The notes below the pieces were generated by a model. That model was not told the DNA's origin. It was given only the letters and a program-made list of their open reading frames with translations, and did no database searches. From Bacteroidales bacterium (GTDB lineage Bacteria; Bacteroidota; Bacteroidia; Bacteroidales; Muribaculaceae): a stretch of DNA of 5,954 nt. Shown here piece after piece: positions 1-4,534 of the stretch. The translations under genes were made by a program, and so were the position numbers. Numbering within the stretch: the stretch's first letter is position 1; each line of letters starts with the position of its first letter. The stretch covers positions 1 through 5,954 of the forward strand of contig CAAEIL010000133.1 of NCBI GenBank assembly GCA_900755985.1, written 5' to 3'.

Positions 1-15
1 ATAAAGTGTAAAAAT

Positions 16-76
16 AAAAGTAAGATGTAACTTTATGTGCTGTAGTTTATTACAATACAGATTACATCTTACTTTT
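16..76. repeat. 15-bp perfect inverted repeat with 31-base spacer
   Basis: Positions 16-30 (aaaagtaagatgtaa) and 62-76 are exact reverse complements. The 31-base spacer holds a second, shorter dyad (ctgta at 40-44, tacag at 56-60). Read leftward, the second arm runs into a T-rich stretch (complement of 1-19), so it could end the integrase transcript, although the loop is long for an intrinsic terminator. Lying just beyond the integrase gene, it could instead belong to an attachment region. No tRNA gene or other classic integration target is visible in 1-140. Confidence 0.5.
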
Positions 77-97
77 GATAATATTGAACTTTAGATA

Positions 98-131
98 ATC
101 GGATTTATCAAAAGCTTGTGATAAACCCGAT
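98..131 (-). terminator. Hairpin just past the integrase stop (possible terminator)
   Basis: The arms 98-110 and 119-131 pair over 13 positions with one mismatch (A103 opposite C126), around an 8-base loop containing AAGCTT. The hairpin starts 10 bases after the integrase stop in the direction of transcription, where a terminator would be expected. No clean T-run follows it on that strand, so termination is uncertain. A protein-binding dyad or part of an attachment site is an alternative. Confidence 0.35.
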
Positions 132-140
132 AGTCGAGGA

Positions 141-1634
141 CTAAAAGCCCTTTCCTTTGGAACGCTCATAGACGACCTCTTTTTGGCTGTCGCAGTCAGT
201 TATACGGAACTGAACTGTGCAACCTTGGGGAATGTCGGTAGGTAGTTGTTTGACGAGAACTTCAATTACCGAGTCTACGGTGCCAAAACCTATATCGTTT
301 ACTTCCGCCATGACTTTACCTTTGAAGTAGGCTCGTCCCTGAACCATCTTTTTGGGTGACAGACGGAACAGCTTATCCTGAGTATCCTCCAAGTCCTTTG
401 CCATTCCTTGCTTACTCGGCTTGTCACTAAAGAACACAAAGTCTATGACCTTTGCGTTCAGACGCCATGCCGGTGAGAAGTCGATTTTTACATAGCCACG
501 GGTTACATTCAGTCCGTGGCTATGGTTCATGCCGAAAGCGACCTCATACAGATTTGCGTCGCAGTCGTTCTGTGCTATCGTACCCCAAGTGTGACGGAAC
601 GTATAGACGCAGTAGTAATCCTCCTTTTTCAACCCAATATCTTCGCAGATTTTCTTGATGCCGCTATTCACGTTGGCGCAGAAGCTATCACAATCGCAAT
701 AGCGATTATGAAACGTGAACAGGAACTCGTCATCGTCTGCAGCAAGATACTTGTCGAAAACAGGCTTAATGAACGGCTCGACACGCATCTCTATATAAGC
801 TTCATCCTTTCTGCTGTGGCGTGTCTTGGCCCTCTTATATCCGATTACTCCGTTGTGGTAATCGGATTTCTTCAAGGCATAGAGGTCGGCTGTGTTTATG
901 CCACCGAGACATAACACAAGCATAGCCACGTCACGCCCCAGTTCCGGCAGTGACGAGAGCATCTTGGTCTTAGGCAGTGGACGGTTGAAGAACTCGCGAC
1001 AAGCCTCAGCGCTAATTGCACGTTGAGCGGCTTTGTCTGACTTCGGTATCTGTACCTTCAACCAAGGATTGAACTTGATCCGGATGATACCCTTTTCTTC
1101 ATCGTTCAGCTCCACAAGCGCAGCCTTGAAAATCTGACGTAGGCAGATAGGGTACTTCTCCTTTGCCCGATTGGTCAGAGACATCGTGGCAATCCATTTT
1201 TTCAGAACTGCGGACGAGAGATGTGCGAACAATACGTTGTTCGTGCCAAGGTATCTTTCGAGATGCTGGAGGGCATAAAGATAGTCCTTGGCATTTCGTG
1301 CGTGTCCGCTTTTCTTCATCCTGTCTATGTGGAGTCTCGCGTATTCGCTGAAACTTTCGACTCCGGCATCCCGTGTGAGGTATTCTATAACCTCTGCGAC
1401 CGTGTACTGCGTCAAGTCCTTTCGATTCAGCATGTCGGTATATTTGAGTATCATTCGGCTGCAATACTCATTTACCACCGGGTCTTTCAAATCTCCGGAT
1501 GCGGTTACATTCTTCGGGCTAATTATCTTGTCGGTCTTGATGTAGCCCATTCGGCTGCGGTGGACGATGCGTATATACACCGCATAGAACCCGTCGGCTC
1601 TTTGTTTTCTCACAACTGCTTTAAGTGTTGCCAT
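141..1634 (-). CDS. int: Tyrosine recombinase / phage integrase, Bacteroidetes type
   Basis: A 497-residue site-specific tyrosine recombinase that would integrate and excise the element. The layout fits the family: N-terminal arm-binding-like region (about 1-85, starting with ATLKAVVRKQRADG), SAM-like core-binding region (about 93-190, FSEYARLHIDRMKKSG onward), catalytic domain (about 205-385) and an unusual C-terminal extension of about 110 residues (388-497). In the catalytic domain, K270 (RAKT) is the likely beta-sheet lysine, followed by R347 in YTFRHTW, H371 in MNHSHG and the nucleophile Y381 in RGYV. The first Arg of the usual TGxRxxE/DL motif is N247 (GGINTADL), and the His of HxxR is Y344. 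Loss of the first Arg is known in Bacteroides conjugative-element integrases such as IntDOT, so activity is plausible. The ATG at 1634 lies 17 bp from the nearest GTGTATG repeat. The function is secure; the target site is unknown. Confidence 0.93.
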   Translation of the reverse strand: MATLKAVVRKQRADGFYAVYIRIVHRSRMGYIKTDKIISPKNVTASGDLKDPVVNEYCSRMILKYTDMLNRKDLTQYTVAEVIEYLTRDAGVESFSEYARLHIDRMKKSGHARNAKDYLYALQHLERYLGTNNVLFAHLSSAVLKKWIATMSLTNRAKEKYPICLRQIFKAALVELNDEEKGIIRIKFNPWLKVQIPKSDKAAQRAISAEACREFFNRPLPKTKMLSSLPELGRDVAMLVLCLGGINTADLYALKKSDYHNGVIGYKRAKTRHSRKDEAYIEMRVEPFIKPVFDKYLAADDDEFLFTFHNRYCDCDSFCANVNSGIKKICEDIGLKKEDYYCVYTFRHTWGTIAQNDCDANLYEVAFGMNHSHGLNVTRGYVKIDFSPAWRLNAKVIDFVFFSDKPSKQGMAKDLEDTQDKLFRLSPKKMVQGRAYFKGKVMAEVNDIGFGTVDSVIEVLVKQLPTDIPQGCTVQFRITDCDSQKEVVYERSKGKGF

Positions 1635-1651
1635 TTACATCAGATTTTGTG

Positions 1652-1715
1652 GTGTATGTATTAGTGTATGCTCGGTGTATGCGGCCCCTTTTGAAGGTGT
1701 ATGCAGAGGTGTATG
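1652..1715. repeat. Five GTGTATG direct repeats upstream of int (arm-site candidates)
   Basis: GTGTATG occurs at 1652, 1664, 1675, 1697 and 1709 (start positions), most copies as GGTGTATGC. The intervals are 12, 11, 22 and 12 bp, so the copies lie on roughly one DNA face. A related GTGTACG is at 1752-1758. Tyrosine recombinases of Bacteroides mobile elements and lambda bind clustered direct repeats of this kind through their N-terminal domain. Because the cluster sits immediately before the integrase start, binding could also autoregulate the gene. No TAnnTTTG box for int was found here. Confidence 0.7.
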
Positions 1716-1774
1716 CAAATCCCGTTCATTTGGCTCGATTTCTGTTTCCAAGTGTACGAACCCCCTAAGAACAG

Positions 1775-1817
1775 GTTAGGCTGTAACCTCCTTTTTATCG
1801 GAGCGTTACAGCCTAAC
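1775..1817. terminator. 13-bp perfect inverted repeat, terminator-like hairpin
   Basis: gttaggctgtaac (1775-1787) is exactly complementary to 1805-1817. The inner bases ctcc (1788-1791) and ggag (1800-1803) extend the stem past a single bulged C1804, leaving a loop of about 8 bases. Rightward it is followed by TTTATTATG, a weak U-tract; leftward no U-tract follows. It lies between the leftward lysogeny operon and int, so an insulating terminator is reasonable, but the better polarity is rightward, where no gene is evident. A protein-binding site is possible. Confidence 0.45.
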
Positions 1818-1827
1818 TTTATTATGT

Positions 1828-1854
1828 GATAGAACTAAGTCTTAGTCCTCTATC
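1828..1854. repeat. Imperfect 27-bp palindrome
   Basis: gatag (1828-1832) pairs with ctatc (1850-1854), and actaag (1834-1839) with cttagt (1841-1846), centred on T1840. The central 13-bp dyad has only a one-base spacer, so it suits a dimeric DNA-binding protein better than an RNA hairpin. It lies between the integrase arm-like repeats and the lysogeny operon, where an excisionase or other accessory factor might bind. That role is inferred from position only. Confidence 0.4.
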
Positions 1855-1893
1855 GCGGCCTGCGCCCCTATTAAACCTTAACTGCATCAGGGA

Positions 1894-1927
1894 TTTGCGC
1901 GTGGGTTGTACGTACTTTATACATTTG
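1894..1927 (+). promoter_or_regulatory. Possible rightward Bacteroidetes promoter
   Basis: TACATTTG at 1920-1927 fits the Bacteroidetes -7 box TAnnTTTG. TTTG at 1894-1897 is a candidate -33 box, but the 22-bp gap is longer than the 20 bp of the two better promoters in this window. No convincing rightward gene follows. Confidence 0.25.
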
Positions 1928-2080
1928 TAAATTTCGGTATTTGGTGGAGGAAATTTGGTCCGTTTATTGTTTGGTTCGGTTTTGTGTTTGGCGGTTTACT
2001 TAAAAGAACACCGCAGGAGACTCATACGTGGCCGCTGTGGGCTTTCCGGGTGCCGGGTGGTCACTTTGTTGTCCGAGGGG
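1928..2080. other. G+T-rich non-coding stretch
   Basis: This is the right part of a region of about 445 bases without a convincing gene (1636-2080). The upper strand is strikingly G+T rich between about 1928 and 2000. A rightward frame opens from a TTG at 1906 and runs to 2118, but it has no ATG start and odd composition, so I do not call it. A small RNA antisense to the end of the lysogeny operon is conceivable; I see no clear structure that proves it. Confidence 0.3.
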
Positions 2081-2284
2081 TTAAACGCGCCCTACGGGGC
2101 TTAAATCGCGCCAAATGATTTTCAGTCGTTCTTCCACGTCTCTCTCGTCCGTGCCGAGCGCGTCCACAACCTCGGCAGGGTACTGGCGCATGAGGTTGTC
2201 TGCCCAGTCGGAGAAGTCCGCGCCGGGGAACTGGTCTGTTATGTCAGCGGCGGCGGCATAGAGTTCGCAATCAACTTCGTTCAT
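2081..2284 (-). CDS. Small acidic hypothetical protein, last gene of lysogeny operon
   Basis: A 67-residue protein of unknown function starting MNEVDCELYAAAADIT. It is acidic, with no signal peptide or membrane segment, and looks helical and soluble (DFSDWADNLMRQYPAEVVDAL, then ERDVEERLKIIW). I chose the ATG at 2284, which follows the upstream stop codon (2286-2288) after a single base; an in-frame ATG at 2302 would add six residues and overlap the upstream gene by 17 bp. Either arrangement implies coupled translation with the 167-residue gene before it. It is the last gene of the leftward operon and is followed by the long non-coding region. Its base composition is GC-richer than the two genes upstream. 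I do not recognise the family. Confidence 0.7.
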   Translation of the reverse strand: MNEVDCELYAAAADITDQFPGADFSDWADNLMRQYPAEVVDALGTDERDVEERLKIIWRDLSPVGRV

Positions 2285-2285
2285 G

Positions 2286-2789
2286 TCAACTAATCTCTTC
2301 AATGATTGGGTTAATTCTATTTGGGAAAACTCCGATTAGGAAATCTCTAATCTTCAGCCACAACTCAAAACATTCAACGACATTCAAGTCAATCATGCTT
2401 AAGAAGTGCTTTGGTGAATCGCACTCACTTTGGCTTCTTGGGTGGAGTAAGTTGTAAAGTATGACAGAAATGGCAAATACATCGCTTGGAGAGGTGTCAA
2501 TCAGTTTCAACCACTTAGAATAAAAATGAACTGCTTTAGCGATTACGTGGAAAGATTCAACATCACTCCCGATATGCGTTCCGACAAAGCAAGCGATACA
2601 TTCTCCGCATTCATTGATGCTAAGCGCTTGATTGTCGTAGAGAAACGCCAAAAGAAATCCATAACTCTCAATTATAGCACTGTCGTCACCTCTAACCGAT
2701 TCAGCGTAATGCGGAAGAAGGATATGACAAACTCCACCACTACAGATAGCTATCTGCTCACTCAGTTGGTAGGTAATTGAATCATTCAT
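2286..2789 (-). CDS. Hypothetical 167-residue protein in the lysogeny operon
   Basis: I do not recognise this protein. It has no signal peptide and no clear membrane segment, although residues 43-50 and 104-114 are hydrophobic. A compact C-x2-C-x2-C cluster lies at C61, C64 and C67 (CGECIAC), with more Cys at 16 and 21; metal binding is possible but not shown. The rest alternates hydrophobic and charged residues as in an alpha-helical globular protein. The gene is AT-rich like the membrane protein upstream and unlike the early genes, a hint of separate acquisition. It lies in the repressor operon, so expression in the lysogen is likely. Cargo of this kind in prophages often affects superinfection or host fitness; for this protein that is inference from position only. 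Confidence 0.75.
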   Translation of the reverse strand: MNDSITYQLSEQIAICSGGVCHILLPHYAESVRGDDSAIIESYGFLLAFLYDNQALSINECGECIACFVGTHIGSDVESFHVIAKAVHFYSKWLKLIDTSPSDVFAISVILYNLLHPRSQSECDSPKHFLSMIDLNVVECFELWLKIRDFLIGVFPNRINPIIEEIS

Positions 2790-2806
2790 TTCGTTTTAGT
2801 TTCCAT

Positions 2807-2866
2807 CTATTTCTTTTCAAGTAAATTTAGAAGTCGGTCGATTTGTTCTTGCTGTTCGTCAGTCAT
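2807..2866 (-). CDS. 19-codon mini-ORF overlapping the membrane protein gene
   Basis: A short ORF encodes MTDEQQEQIDRLLNLLEKK. Its ATG (2866) lies inside the end of the membrane protein gene, giving an 8-bp overlap, and its stop is 17 bp before the next start. The peptide is a charged amphipathic helix with leucines spaced as in a coiled coil, similar in style to the repressor's C-terminal helix. The overlap matches the coupled junctions elsewhere in this operon. It could be a real microprotein, a device that re-initiates translation for the next gene, or a remnant of a longer gene. At this length chance cannot be excluded. Confidence 0.35.
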   Translation of the reverse strand: MTDEQQEQIDRLLNLLEKK

Positions 2867-3311
2867 CGTTAACCGAATTGTAGTTTGTTGTTTTGTCAAT
2901 AGCTTCGTTTGCTAACTTAATGTCCGCTTCATCTATCGGGCTGAATATTGGTTTAAGTGAAAGCAAATAAACTATAGCAACAAGTGTGTCGATATACCAT
3001 GGCCAGTTAAGAGCCGGAACAATTATAAATGGCAAAACAACAATTGCAATTGTGTCAATTACGGCTCTATAAAAGCCCCAAAGGCAAAGCGATTGTATGT
3101 TTTTTTGAGCAGAACAAACACCCATTTTCTTTAGTAGGCCCAAATTGACGTATTTGAAGAATTTATATTTCTCTGCGTTGTAGATGAGCCGCATAAAAAA
3201 TCCGAGATACAAGAGCACAAGGCCATATAGGTGATTGGTAAAACACAAAAGGCTACTTATACCAAAAACCAATAAAAGCCAAGCTATATTTGCTCCGACA
3301 TATCGTCTCAT
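2859..3311 (-). CDS. Four-helix membrane protein, ATGA-coupled to the repressor
   Basis: A 150-residue integral membrane protein of unknown family. Hydrophobic segments lie at about residues 8-25, 29-45, 83-102 and 106-120, with a basic loop between the second and third (KYKFFKYVNLGLLKKMG) and a hydrophilic acidic tail from about 125. No enzymatic motif is visible. The start codon overlaps the repressor stop in an ATGA arrangement (3308-3311), so it is almost certainly made from the same message and would be present in the lysogen. Membrane proteins in this position in temperate phages are classic candidates for superinfection exclusion or abortive-infection effectors. That role is a hypothesis here. 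The AT-rich composition is shared with the 167-residue gene. Confidence 0.8.
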   Translation of the reverse strand: MRRYVGANIAWLLLVFGISSLLCFTNHLYGLVLLYLGFFMRLIYNAEKYKFFKYVNLGLLKKMGVCSAQKNIQSLCLWGFYRAVIDTIAIVVLPFIIVPALNWPWYIDTLVAIVYLLSLKPIFSPIDEADIKLANEAIDKTTNYNSVNDD

Positions 3312-3706
3312 TTTGCTTTCAGTTCTTCAATTCGTTCTTTTAGTTCGTTGATGCGCTCATCCTTTTCCACAATCAACTGCTGGAGCATCTTGACACGCTC
3401 GGCAAGGACAGCATCGCCGACAATCACCGACACATCCCCACTATCCGAGGCAGGCGAGTAATCACCCTCAGTGTGAACCTCTTTCTTTGGGGTTTCCTCA
3501 CCAGTCAATAGCCAAAGGGCATCAACGTCAAGCGTGACTACAATCTTGGTAACCATGTCCACGCTCGGCTTGCTCCGGCGTTGTTTGCCCAAATAGTTTG
3601 ACAAACCAGTCGGAGGCAAACCAATTGACTTTGCAAATGCTGCTTTGTTGCCGTCAAATCGGTCATTTATCAGCATTTCAATGCGGTCGTTTATAGTTTC
3701 AGTCAT
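3308..3706 (-). CDS. Phage repressor, HTH domain plus C-terminal coiled coil
   Basis: A 132-residue CI-type repressor. Residues 6-68 form an HTH_3/XRE domain: helix 2 around KAAFAKSIG (21-29), turn LPPTG, recognition helix around TGLSNYLGKQ (33-42), and the ending VDALWLLTGE (61-70) typical of Bacteroidetes phage repressors. A flexible linker (about 71-95) follows, then a heptad-like coiled coil (about 101-131, LAERVKMLQQLIVEKDERINELKERIEELK) that probably mediates dimer or higher assembly. There is no LexA/S24 peptidase domain, so classic RecA-stimulated self-cleavage is not expected and induction may need an antirepressor or another signal. It diverges from the early operon and should bind the operator at 3752-3775. 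Codons 26-31 carry an exact 18-bp copy of part of that operator. Confidence 0.88.
   Translation of the reverse strand: MTETINDRIEMLINDRFDGNKAAFAKSIGLPPTGLSNYLGKQRRSKPSVDMVTKIVVTLDVDALWLLTGEETPKKEVHTEGDYSPASDSGDVSVIVGDAVLAERVKMLQQLIVEKDERINELKERIEELKAK
3602..3631. promoter_or_regulatory. Operator copy inside the repressor coding sequence
   Basis: aggcaaaccaattgactt (3614-3631) is identical over 18 bp to 3764-3781, the right half of the operator plus flank. A second half-site, caaaccagt (3602-3610), lies 15 bp to the left in direct orientation, differing at one of nine positions from caaaccaat (3617-3625). The true operator also places its arms 15 bp apart, but inverted. On the coding strand the 18-mer is exactly codons 26-31 of the repressor (KSIGLP), inside its HTH. 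An internal binding site acting as a roadblock or looping partner is the attractive reading. Confidence 0.6.
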
Positions 3707-3724
3707 ACCTTTATTTGTTAAAAA

Positions 3725-3747
3725 ATCTTAAATATCTATCTTAAATA
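3725..3747. repeat. 10-bp direct repeat in the repressor leader
   Basis: atcttaaata occurs at 3725-3734 and again at 3738-3747, a 13-bp period. It lies between the repressor start and the operator, within the predicted 5' leader of the repressor message. It may be a second regulator's site or simply A/T-rich leader sequence. Confidence 0.4.
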
Positions 3748-3751
3748 CCCG

Positions 3752-3775
3752 ATTGGTTTGGTTAGGCAAACCAAT
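3752..3775. promoter_or_regulatory. Repressor operator with 9-bp inverted arms
   Basis: attggtttg (3752-3760) and caaaccaat (3767-3775) are perfect inverted repeats around a 6-bp spacer. The left arm contains the -33 TTTG of the rightward promoter, so a bound repressor would exclude RNA polymerase. For the leftward promoter the operator lies just past the predicted start, where binding could limit repressor synthesis. An exact half-site recurs in the repressor gene. Confidence 0.75.
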
Positions 3776-3788
3776 TGACTTACCTTTG
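3757..3788 (+). promoter_or_regulatory. Rightward early promoter (TTTG-N20-TACCTTTG)
   Basis: TTTG at 3757-3760 and TACCTTTG at 3781-3788 match the Bacteroidetes primary sigma factor consensus (-33 TTTG, -7 TAnnTTTG) with a 20-bp gap. The transcript should start near 3795 and read through the early genes from 3828. It is overlapped by the operator. Confidence 0.75.
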
Positions 3789-3792
3789 CACT

Positions 3793-3824
3793 CAAAGTTA
3801 AACATTAAACATTAAACACCCAAA
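3793..3824 (-). promoter_or_regulatory. Leftward repressor promoter (TTTG-N20-TAACTTTG)
   Basis: On the lower strand, TTTG (3824-3821) and TAACTTTG (3800-3793) form a Bacteroidetes promoter with the same 20-bp gap as the rightward one. Transcription should start near 3787 and give the repressor a leader of about 80 bases. The two -7 boxes are 4 bp apart, so polymerase probably cannot occupy both promoters at once. Confidence 0.6.
3798..3818 (+). repeat. Three tandem TTAAACA heptamers in the early leader
   Basis: TTAAACA is repeated three times without interruption at 3798-3804, 3805-3811 and 3812-3818, just before the first early gene. It overlaps the spacer of the leftward promoter. A/T-rich unstructured leaders favour translation initiation in Bacteroidetes, which usually lack Shine-Dalgarno sites; the ATG at 3828 has none. 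Confidence 0.5.
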
Positions 3825-3827
3825 TAA

Positions 3828-4031
3828 ATGAGTGAAAAAGTTCAATCACGTGCCAAAGATGTAATGCCGAAAATCAAGGCATTAGCAGTTGGTGAAAGCG
3901 TCTCTTTCCCGATAGAATGGATGGATACGGTTCGTGCCCAGACATCCAAGTGTAACGCCATAAACGGCGGAGTTCGCTCAACTCGCATGGAAACGGAGGA
4001 GCGCAAAATCTATGTTGACCGCAAATCGTAA
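3828..4031 (+). CDS. First early protein, 67 residues, Cro-position
   Basis: A 67-residue basic protein, the first gene of the rightward operon and so in the position of a Cro-type regulator. Residues 1-18 are charged and helical. A segment LAVGESVSFPIEWMDTVRAQ (19-38) is followed by a basic stretch with many small residues (SKCNAINGGVRSTRMETEERKIYVDRKS). The arrangement of a short strand-like VGESVSFP, then a TVRxxxSxxN helix and a basic tail recalls small DNA-binding proteins of Bacteroidales mobile elements, but I see no clear canonical HTH and assign no function firmly. Its start is preceded by an A/T-rich leader, and the promoter lies about 40 bp upstream. Confidence 0.75.
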   Translation: MSEKVQSRAKDVMPKIKALAVGESVSFPIEWMDTVRAQTSKCNAINGGVRSTRMETEERKIYVDRKS

Positions 4032-4053
4032 CTGAGTAATATAAACATCAATC

Positions 4054-4290
4054 ATGAAGAAATCAACTATCACTCTCGCAATCGTGGCCGTGCTCCTTAC
4101 CGGCTGCACGACATCGGGACAGGCATTGCAGAACCGCCGCAACTATGTTTCATGGACGGCATTTTGCGCCGCTCGCGGCTACAACATCAACGACAACACC
4201 GGCGAAGCCATCAACGAATATCTTGACACTTGGTGTGGCTCCGTGGACGAAGAGGACGCTTTTATCAAGGCAGGTGTAAAACCTTACTGA
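4054..4290 (+). CDS. Small predicted lipoprotein in the early operon
   Basis: A 78-residue protein with a textbook lipoprotein signal: KK at 2-3, a hydrophobic core (about 5-15) and the lipobox LTGC with the lipidated Cys at position 18. The mature part is about 60 residues, with conserved-looking YVSWTAFCAARGY (31-43) and an acidic helical end (AINEYLDTWCGSVDEEDAFIKAG). No acidic surface-export signal follows the Cys, so a periplasm-facing location is more likely. It lies 22 bp after the first early gene and 3 bp before the next ORF. A lipoprotein made early in infection could alter the envelope, for example to exclude other phages, as T5 Llp does by blocking its receptor; no similarity to Llp is claimed. 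The signal could be a recent addition to a cytoplasmic domain. Confidence 0.75.
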   Translation: MKKSTITLAIVAVLLTGCTTSGQALQNRRNYVSWTAFCAARGYNINDNTGEAINEYLDTWCGSVDEEDAFIKAGVKPY

Positions 4291-4293
4291 GCC

Positions 4294-4440
4294 ATGCCCG
4301 ACAAGATAAAGAAACTATTCGCCGAGATGGAAGTTTCCCTCGTCGCCATCAAGCAGGGAGAGAAGCCCGGCGAAATCAACAACCCAAACAGCAATGTCGC
4401 AATACTGCAAGACCTGCGCAAACGCCCACAACGGCATTAA
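4294..4440 (+). CDS. Small hypothetical protein, 48 residues
   Basis: This ORF starts 3 bp after the lipoprotein stop and encodes a basic 48-residue protein: MPDKIKKLFAEMEVSLVAIKQ, then a Pro/Asn-rich linker (GEKPGEINNPNSN) and a basic end (LQDLRKRPQRH). The first 20 residues form an amphipathic helix. Its last 47 bp overlap the Cys-rich gene that starts at 4394 in another frame. The tight spacing and the normal-looking amino-acid content favour a real gene; no family is recognised. Confidence 0.5.
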   Translation: MPDKIKKLFAEMEVSLVAIKQGEKPGEINNPNSNVAILQDLRKRPQRH

Positions 4441-4534
4441 CGGACGCTACTGCCACATCCTCAAGATGTACGTGGAATACTGCAACACCGCGCCATGCAT
4501 CCAGTCTCAAACCCCTAAACAAAAGAAATCATGA
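4394..4534 (+). CDS. Cys-rich small protein, probable zinc-binding
   Basis: A 46-residue protein whose Cys pattern is C5-x2-C8, C20, C30 and C35, with H12 and H21 nearby (YCKTCANAH, RYCHILKMYVEYC). It ends in a basic tail (PKQKKS). Such small C-x2-C proteins are common in phage early regions and usually fold around a zinc ion; the metal and any nucleic-acid or protein partner are inferred. It begins inside the preceding ORF and ends in an ATGA overlap with the next gene (4531-4534), so it is embedded in a coupled series. The ordered Cys spacing makes a chance frame unlikely despite the short length. Confidence 0.65.
   Translation: MSQYCKTCANAHNGINGRYCHILKMYVEYCNTAPCIQSQTPKQKKS

Noticed and set aside
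70..77. TACTTTTG, a rightward -7-like box
   Set aside because: Only a weak TTTA serves as a possible -33 box, and the transcript would run antisense into int with no gene to serve. The sequence also forms one arm of an inverted repeat.
452..1545. Several rightward frames and one leftward alternative frame within the integrase gene
   Set aside because: All lie fully inside a well-supported recombinase frame and encode no recognisable motif; they are shadows.
1652..1715. CRISPR array
   Set aside because: The repeat unit is only seven to nine bases and the intervals 11-22 bp, far too short for repeats and spacers.
1906..2118. Rightward frame of 70 codons in the G+T-rich region
   Set aside because: It starts with TTG, has no ATG, and its Trp/Phe/Gly-rich product looks like translated low-complexity DNA. 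It also runs into the leftward 67-residue gene.
2526..2780. Rightward 84-codon frame opposite the 167-residue gene
   Set aside because: It has no promoter-like sequence in front and no neighbour on that strand. The leftward frame is longer and fits the coupled operon.
3308..3706. LexA-like self-cleaving repressor
   Set aside because: The C-terminal part is a coiled coil with no Ala-Gly cleavage site or Ser/Lys catalytic motif.
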